From NCBI GenBank assembly GCA_964034945.1, contig OZ035961.1, positions 24,562,161-24,626,160 on the forward strand: 64,000 nt of DNA, read 5' to 3'. The first letter of the stretch is position 1; the number at the start of each line of letters is the position of its first letter. Of the stretch, positions 57,601-64,000 are shown piece by piece. The DNA comes from Chrysopilus asiliformis (lineage: Eukaryota > Arthropoda > Insecta > Diptera > Rhagionidae). The notes beneath the pieces were generated by a model. It made no database searches. It saw nothing but the letters and a program-made list of their open reading frames with translations, and was not told where the DNA came from. The position numbers and the translations under genes are program-made.

Positions 57601-58983
57601 GGGAAGTTGGAAACAAAACTCCACAGACCTATAATAACTTTGTCTAAAACTGGCGTTACGTTTTTGTTTCTGGAGGTTTTAAAAATAAAATTCATTATGG
57701 AACATGAAGGAAAGGTGGTTCGAGGTAAAAATTCTACTCTCTTGAAATTATGTTGCCGGTGTGCTGGCCATATTTATGTGAAATATCAAGAGGATGTACG
57801 ATGGTTTATACGTATTTGGGGAGAAAAAAAAACAACTCTGAGTAAAATAATAATAATAAAAACAGCACAGGAAATTTCTTCTTAAGGTTGACGCCGCGAT
57901 CTTAAAGATCGTTTGATCATCGTATAGGAAGGATAGATGGATTCAAGGAAATCGAATCATGTGCAGTACGGTTAAGGTCCGTATGTTACTCCGTGTTATC
58001 AAGATTTATGCAAAGCTAAAGACTTGCTCGCATATGAAAATCGTATACGATTTTATACATCACTATAGAGGAGGCTCACATAAAAAAGACAGGTGCGTTC
58101 ATCAGAATATGTCAAAAATAGAACTCTCACAGAATAAGAGATCGACCACCATTTACATCGAGACAACGTTTGAGGTATATTCACGGATAGGGTAATAGGG
58201 AGTGATGTGCCAATATTTGTAGATCTAAAATTTAGAAAAGAAAAAAGCACAGTCTGTTTATAACTGTCGATTATAACTTGAAAATCGCACTAATTCAATT
58301 GGGACCAAACTTGAGGGTGGGTAAGCTTTTTAGAAAGAGGGGAGTGGTTTTAGACGGTACGCTAATTGAAAGGTTCTTTTTTTCCTGGACTAATAAGGAA
58401 TTTTGATCCGGTTTTAATATTAAGAATATTAAACGACAAGGAAAATTTATTCCTACTAAAATCAACCCCCCTTCTTTATAATTCCCCGTTCCTGCTATTT
58501 TTCGAATTACTGATAGTATATTGACCCGCTTTTCACTATTGCATATCCCGTCGTTCAGGAAATTTTGTTGGCAAGTGTTTGACTTTCTAATGGTTATCGT
58601 TAAAAGGATTTTAGACTTAGTGTTAGCAAAACCGCAGGCTGGGTAGGCACCGAACCGGAAGAACAAGTAAACCAGGAGGAAATTTATGATACACTATCCC
58701 AAATTTTAATCATTCTTTCCCTCTCGACACAAATTGAACGATTGATTCTAAATTTCTCGAAAACGGTTAATCAGAAAATATCTTGATGAATAAAGCAAGG
58801 TATGTGACCTTCGACCCATGAAAAAGGATCGCGCTGAATTGAATTTATAACTGAGAGGATAGCTGATCCTTGTCCAGTGAAAAAAAATTTAAGTTGGTTT
58901 TTATACAACATTTCAGCCCTCCCCCTTCACTTCTCTCCATATTGACTCTGGCATTTGTAAAGCTGTGTACCTGGACCTGTCTT
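54633..58983. other. No gene recognised; possibly zfh1 intron or upstream
   Basis: Frames at 55208-55423, 57586-57885 and 58295-58666 (minus) were read and show no domain or conserved pattern. A GC-rich patch at 56318-56365 (AGGTCGCTGAGTAGTCGTCG) echoes 48890-48925. No C2H2 or other zfh1 N-terminal exon was found. Confidence 0.4.
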
Positions 58984-59330
58984 AAGCCCAATTCAGACTA
59001 GCGATTACGATTATGATTGAAGCTTCTCGACCAATGAGATTAAAGCTTTCATTTTTCTATCGTTGAAAGCTTTGATCTCCAAGCTTTCATTTTCCTATCG
59101 TTGAAAGATTTGATCTCATTGGTAGAGAAGCTTTATCGTAATTGCAATCGCAATTGCAATCACAATCACAATCGCAATTGCAATCGCTAGTCTAAATTGG
59201 GATTGAAGCTTCGCGACCAATGAGATCAATGCTTTGAACGATAGGGACATGAAAGCTTTGATCTCATTGATCGAGAAAGCTCAAACGTAACCACAATCCT
59301 AATCGCAATCGTTAATCTGAATTGGGCTTT
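58984..59330. mobile_element. AGCCCAATT MITE, copy 3 (longer, composite)
   Basis: Begins TTA|AGCCCAATTCAGACTAGCG and ends CGTTAATCTGAATTGGGCT|TTA. The middle holds a second set of ends (CTAGTCTAAATTGGGA at about 59190) and extra AATCGCAATTGCAATC repeats. It looks like one copy inserted in, or recombined with, another. See copies at 6994-7165 and 20661-20806. Confidence 0.75.
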
Positions 59331-61210
59331 AGGGCTTTGGTTGACTTCATAAAATTTTAACTCATTTTATGTACAATTTTCCTCAACAAAAAAGGATGGC
59401 AATCCAACCAATATCACCCTACCAAAGTAGTGAACCATTAAGATCGTCCACAAACTCGAGACGATCGATGGTGTTTGTCTTGAGCCGCTTACGGCAAAGC
59501 GATACCAAAAATAAAGTAAAAGCCCCCCGAGCGGAATCACATTCAAACAGATCGTCAATTGTTCACCGTACAACGGAGTAAAGATTTCTCCGGTAAATTG
59601 AGAAGAAATACCTTCAGCACATGATCACCAGCATCTTAATTTTCACCGTGTGCCAGCCAGGCCGCCATGGACGTTTTTCATGCAATCGGAAATAGGTTTT
59701 CTTGGAAATAAAGGATTGTCTGGGTTGCATGTCGCCATATAGCCACCTCGTCGGCCAATATTTTGATACCTGTCATTTATATTTAAGTTTGTAGGCGATC
59801 GTGTATACCACACAAGATCACTTCCAAATGATACGATGCTACTATAAGTCATCGCCATGATTTCGAACTGGTGAGTTTTGATATATGAAATTTTGTTTTT
59901 ATGCACGATTTACAAAATATTATGATCATTTTCATGATCTAATGTCTCTACGACATTACGATCGCGACAGACTAACGATCAATTTCGCACTAAATCTTAA
60001 GTGTAGTCACAGTCGGGCCACATAAATGCGAATGTTGACATGGCGACATAGAACAAAAGATTAAGATCGCTTTTGTTGTTAGAGCGGCCAAATACAAGTA
60101 TACAAAGATAACGTCGTCAGATCAACGACAGACCGGAAGTAGGCCTAGTTGGCGCGAACACGAATTTCGCGTTAAAGGTGCAAAAGAAAGGCGTGAAAAT
60201 TCAATTTTCCTGTCAACCTTCTCTGTCTCTTCTGGCTGCCACCGAGAAATCAAATAAATTTTTTTTTTCGCTGTGGTGTTTCTTTTTTTTTCTTTTTGCA
60301 AGAAAACTGTCAAGAGAAACACAAGCATTTTTCACAATTTTCATCGTGCGGAATTCTTTTTCCGCGAGGAATGCGAGTTTTGGCGCTTTTACGACTCTTT
60401 TTCATAGGTATATGCCGTTAAGAAAGATTGTTTTTTTTTGTGGAAAAATCTTGGCGCTGCGCTGCACAGAGAAATGTTCATGAAAATTATTAATGGCCGT
60501 TTGTTGTTTTTACTCAGTCCGTTGGATTAAAAATCGTGTTTTCAATATTTCGCGTATGGACAGAAGTTTTTGAAATCACGACGAAAGATTCAAGAGTTGT
60601 CGCATTATTAGCAAAAAACTTGGAATAATTAGGCAAAGACTAAACATCCGAAACTAATGAGGCTTGCAGTGTGTTGCTGGTAATTTCATGTGCGAGTTCT
60701 TTAAAATTTCGTCCATTAAGTTAAGAAGCTTAAAATTTACGAGTTTTTTTTGCACACTATTTAAAAAGAAAGTTCCTTCATGAAAGCGTTGCGAAATTTC
60801 AGAGATAGATGAAAAATAATTAATGGGTCACCTGTAAAAAAAAGGAAAATTGTAAAATTTTTATTCTATAATTAAATTCTGGCATGTTTACATTGTTCTG
60901 AATGAACTGAATGAAATCGCAGTGACTGAGTGGAGGTGTTTTGATGGGCCGTGTCTGACGTTTTGTTTTATTTTTAAGCATTTTTAAACATTTTCGGAGA
61001 GTGTTTGGTAAACAAATAATAACGATTTGTAATGTTTATCGATGCAGTTTTATAGGAAAGGTGAACAAGGAAAGGTAAAACTTTGCTCCACATTTTAACT
61101 TTTGTTTGAAAGAATTTTTTTATTACCCCCTGATAAAAATAAATTCGAGGAAATAAAAATGAAATGCGAATCAAAATTTTGGAATTTGAGTCGGTAGATT
61201 TTTAAAATTT
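59331..61210. other. No gene recognised
   Basis: Short frames on both strands (59367-59906, 60122-60483) show no domain. No repeats matched elsewhere. Confidence 0.4.
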
Positions 61211-61229
61211 TTACTTTCCTCTTCTATAG

Positions 61230-61560
61230 AAGGAAATTATTGTATTTATGACGTCTCCGACACGAGAACCGGGCAGGTAGAAACTTTCTGATCAGTATGA
61301 AATCCGTTTAAGACAAAATTATAAGGATGTCCGATCCGTGCATCTGTCTGTCGGTTTGTCCGTTGCACGTCTCTTAAATAACTCGAGACCGCGTTGATCT
61401 AGCGACTTGAAATTTTTTGTAAATAAGTTTTACAAAAATCGTAGTTTTCTATCAACCTTTGCAAACATAACGGTAGCTAAAACGGCTATTTCCCATACAA
61501 TTTTTTTTTTTGAAAAAATACAGTTTTTTGAAAATTTCTCGAAACTTTTGCGCTTTTAGG
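61230..61560. repeat. Dispersed repeat with ATCTGTCTGTCGGTTTGTCC run
   Basis: Contains GATGTCCGATCCGTGCATCT, the tetranucleotide run at about 61341, and TAACTCGAGACCGCGTTGAT with a following TTGAAATTTTTTG. Same layout as the repeats near 2100-2300 and 35260-35480. A phrase from 61600-61670 (TTCTCAAGATATTTGAAAAA) recurs at about 62150. Confidence 0.5.
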
Positions 61561-61679
61561 AAAAAATGAGTATAACAAAATTTAAAGGATATAAAATTGC
61601 GTACATTTCCTGCTTCAACGGTTTTTTTTTTGTTTCTTTACCGGTTCTCAAGATATTTGAAAAAAGAAATCATCTATTA

Positions 61680-62053
61680 TCCCCTTCGTCTAACGACTTG
61701 GATTCTAACTGGGCACTCCCTCCTGAAGGATCACGCCTTCAAGATAAGGCTGGTGGATAATCCACAATGCAGGGGCTGCGGACAAGAGCAGGAAACGGTG
61801 GAGCATTTCTTGTGTCAGTGTCCAGCCTTAACCCGTACTCGCGTCAAATGCTTCGGCCATCCCTTTCTAGAGGAACTCCATGAGGCAGGAACTCAGGGCT
61901 GGGAGCCGATTCGGAAATATATAGTACTGTCGGGATGGGTAAACAACCGTACTTGAGCTCAATCTGCTCCAGCGAGGGACATGGGCCCAACTTAAGCCTA
62001 CGTGCGTGGGGTTCCCTTGTGAGCCTATCAAACCTATCAAACCAAACCAAACC
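61680..62053 (+). mobile_element. 5'-truncated LINE, C-terminal ORF2 end and 3' tail
   Basis: The plus-strand frame (61597-61956) reads LTTWILTGHSLLKDHAFKI, then PQCRGCGQEQETVEHFLCQC, then ALTRTRVKCFG and a stop at 61956. The TGH.LL segment followed by a Cys-Cys...His-Cys knuckle is the well-known C-terminal end (RNase H and zinc knuckle) of I/Jockey-type non-LTR retrotransposons. A short 3' UTR follows and ends in repeated CAAAC (ATCAAACCAAACCAAACC, 62033-62053), a 3' tail typical of these elements. The rest of ORF2 is absent, as expected of 5' truncation. Only the C-terminal about 90 codons remain. Confidence 0.8.
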
Positions 62054-64000
62054 ATGCGCTATTATGAAAAAACTCATATAACATAATTGATAGGAAATAA
62101 AATTTCCTGCATTTTTTCCTTTATCGGTTTTTACGTATCTTTAACAGTTCTCAAGACATTTGAAAAAAATATCATTTTTTATACATTTTTCCCGAAACTA
62201 AATATATTAGAGGAAGATTTTTATGTTGATCACAACTGATATTTTCTTCTTAATTTGTTTGAAGCTATTTTCATTACAGATTCGTTTTTGTTACAGAATC
62301 CGATTGTATATTTCAGAACATTTCGCAAAAATTGCCTAGACATTTTGAAATATCGAGGCAAGAAGGTTAGCCCTGATTTTTTTTAAATACAACAACTAGG
62401 TATTGTAAAAATATTCTGCAATCGAAACTTTTACAATAAAACGCACTGCGGCCAATTTTTTTTAAGAAAAAGACACTGCATGCAGAAATGTTAGAAAAAA
62501 CAGTACACCGAGGGTGACAGTTTAACCGTTGCCCTCCCCCTCCGCCTCCCCACTCCGACCCAACTCTTCCCAACCCGTCAACACAACCCCAATAGTCAGT
62601 TTTTTTACGCATTGGTCACCTCTACTACTGCTAAATAAATGATGACAAATGGTGATGAATGATTTTCCACGAAAACTAACTTTAACAATTTTTATTACAT
62701 ATTAATGTATTTCGAGAATATGAAAAAAAAAATTCTTTATTAACTCTGCCTTCACCCAATTCATTTATCTAACCATAAACGCTGAAACTATCCATGTTGC
62801 TGTGCTTTATGGTGGACTCCGTTGATGAATCCCTAATTTATTTCGCATTGTCTAATTTCAAAACGTCAATTAACGTTGGCTACTCTCACCGTTCAGATAA
62901 ATGTGATGGCTTTCATACATTTTTTTTCCTTTTTACTTTTCTATAGAGATATTCAGCATCTTTTGATATAATCCAAACCCCATGGATGACTTCTTGCCAT
63001 TAAGTTTTTCACCATACAAACAAAAACCTACACACCCATCCAGGAATACTTCGGTGGGTTTGTAAGGCTCAAGGATAAATTAATTAATTGTTGCTGGTTA
63101 TTTTCATTCGTGGATTTGCGTGTTTTTCACCAACGTTTCTTTTTTTTTTTGGCAGTTTTTCGGTTATAGTTTTTCCTAGGAAAAAAAATTACCCTCTTAC
63201 GTAATATCAAAAGTTCTCCTCCCGTAACTCGGAAATATTGCTTACTTCACGTTGAGTAAATTTTCTTAGGATTTCGTATGATGCGATGATGTCATTTTCC
63301 CAATTGATTTTGTTATGGAACAACAACAAAATTTTTTACTGGACTATCATCCAGTGAAATGATGTTAGTTATATTGAACTTTGGGTGGATGTACTCCACT
63401 ATGGTCCAACTATTGGAAACATAAAAAAAAATTAGGGTAGCCAATTATTATATACACATAGTATATATAGTGATAGTCGAGGTGATGAGTAATTTGCAGA
63501 CATCAAATGATTCATTCGAATTTTTTTTTTTGAACATTAAAATCATATCCAGCGAAAATTGTTAAATCCGTCATCAGAAGTGGGATAAGGGCATCATACT
63601 ACATTAGAGGGCTGAATTCAGTCGGTTTTCGCGTCTATAGTGAGTTGAACGTAACGAATGGGTTAATTAAAATTTCCTTTTGGTTATTGCTTTCATACGA
63701 CAAATTGTATTTTCTGCCATTTGATTGAGCTATAGCAGATCACAGATGTTCATTGACCTGAGACTACATTCTTATGAGAGTGTCCATAATGATGCTGTCT
63801 TCACTGGAATTCTTATGCCGACATGCATAGGAATTGCTATTTTAACAGAGTATGTGAAATAATCGCATAAAAGCCAACATATATTAAGATAATCACTATA
63901 AATGCTGCATTTATGTGGCAGCCTCCAGGAGATTCAAAAGCGGAATATCTCATCGTATTACACGTGAGTGGAGGTACTCTAGTTTCAATGCCTGATATCA
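62054..64000. other. No gene recognised
   Basis: No coding region or repeat identified. A pyrimidine-rich stretch is at 62525-62590. Possible zfh1 5' exons were looked for on the minus strand and not found. Confidence 0.4.

Noticed and set aside
57586..57885. 99-codon plus-strand frame
   Set aside because: K- and I-rich with no family pattern; likely chance in AT-rich DNA.
58295..58666. 123-codon minus-strand frame
   Set aside because: No recognisable domain, poor codon pattern, and no splice or promoter signals; kept as non-coding.

Overview
The window looks like AT-rich, transposon-rich nuclear DNA of an insect, most likely a dipteran outside Drosophila. The evidence is spliced genes with GT-AG introns, a zfh1/ZEB orthologue, a DUF1091-type secreted protein (a family expanded in flies) with an insect-style TATA plus TCAGTT initiator, and many short inverted-repeat transposons. 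No prokaryotic or organellar features were seen. All four recognised genes lie on the minus strand.

Genes, from low to high coordinate. (1) A four-exon DUF1091-type small secreted protein (22357-23068) with a decayed paralogue 2 kb downstream (20886-21060). (2) TMEM181, reconstructed complete in eight coding exons (24371-29710, 539 aa). Its 3 kb second intron holds a Tc1/mariner copy with another element nested inside, plus a satellite-bearing repeat. (3) CDC40/PRP17, the second-step splicing factor, complete in three exons (35882-37779, 566 aa). (4) The last two coding exons of zfh1 (49252-51832, 760 aa visible), with N-terminal zinc fingers, homeodomain, a PLDLS motif and C-terminal zinc fingers. 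Its 5' exons were not found and may lie beyond the window.

Between the genes the DNA is mostly repeats. 1-20 kb is a field of non-autonomous elements: PIF/Harbinger with a transposase fragment, a piggyBac-like MITE, several TA-flanked inverted-repeat elements, a tRNA-derived SINE, long hairpins and a 122-bp tandem repeat. 30.7-35.1 kb is a nest of elements, one carrying a broken C2H2 zinc-finger gene. 38-49 kb is very AT-rich, with a second copy of a TA-flanked element and a minus-strand Helitron. 52-64 kb, upstream of the visible zfh1 exons, holds a second Helitron, small MITEs and the 3' end of a LINE.

The points most worth a second look are: four families of CAC-ended elements resembling animal CACTA/EnSpm transposons, two of them with a tRNA-like sequence near the centre; two element copies whose terminal inverted repeats differ strongly between copies yet match within each copy; the recurrent 122-bp repeat; and the element nests at 26-28 kb and 32.8-34.6 kb. 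All calls come from reading the sequence; no search was run.
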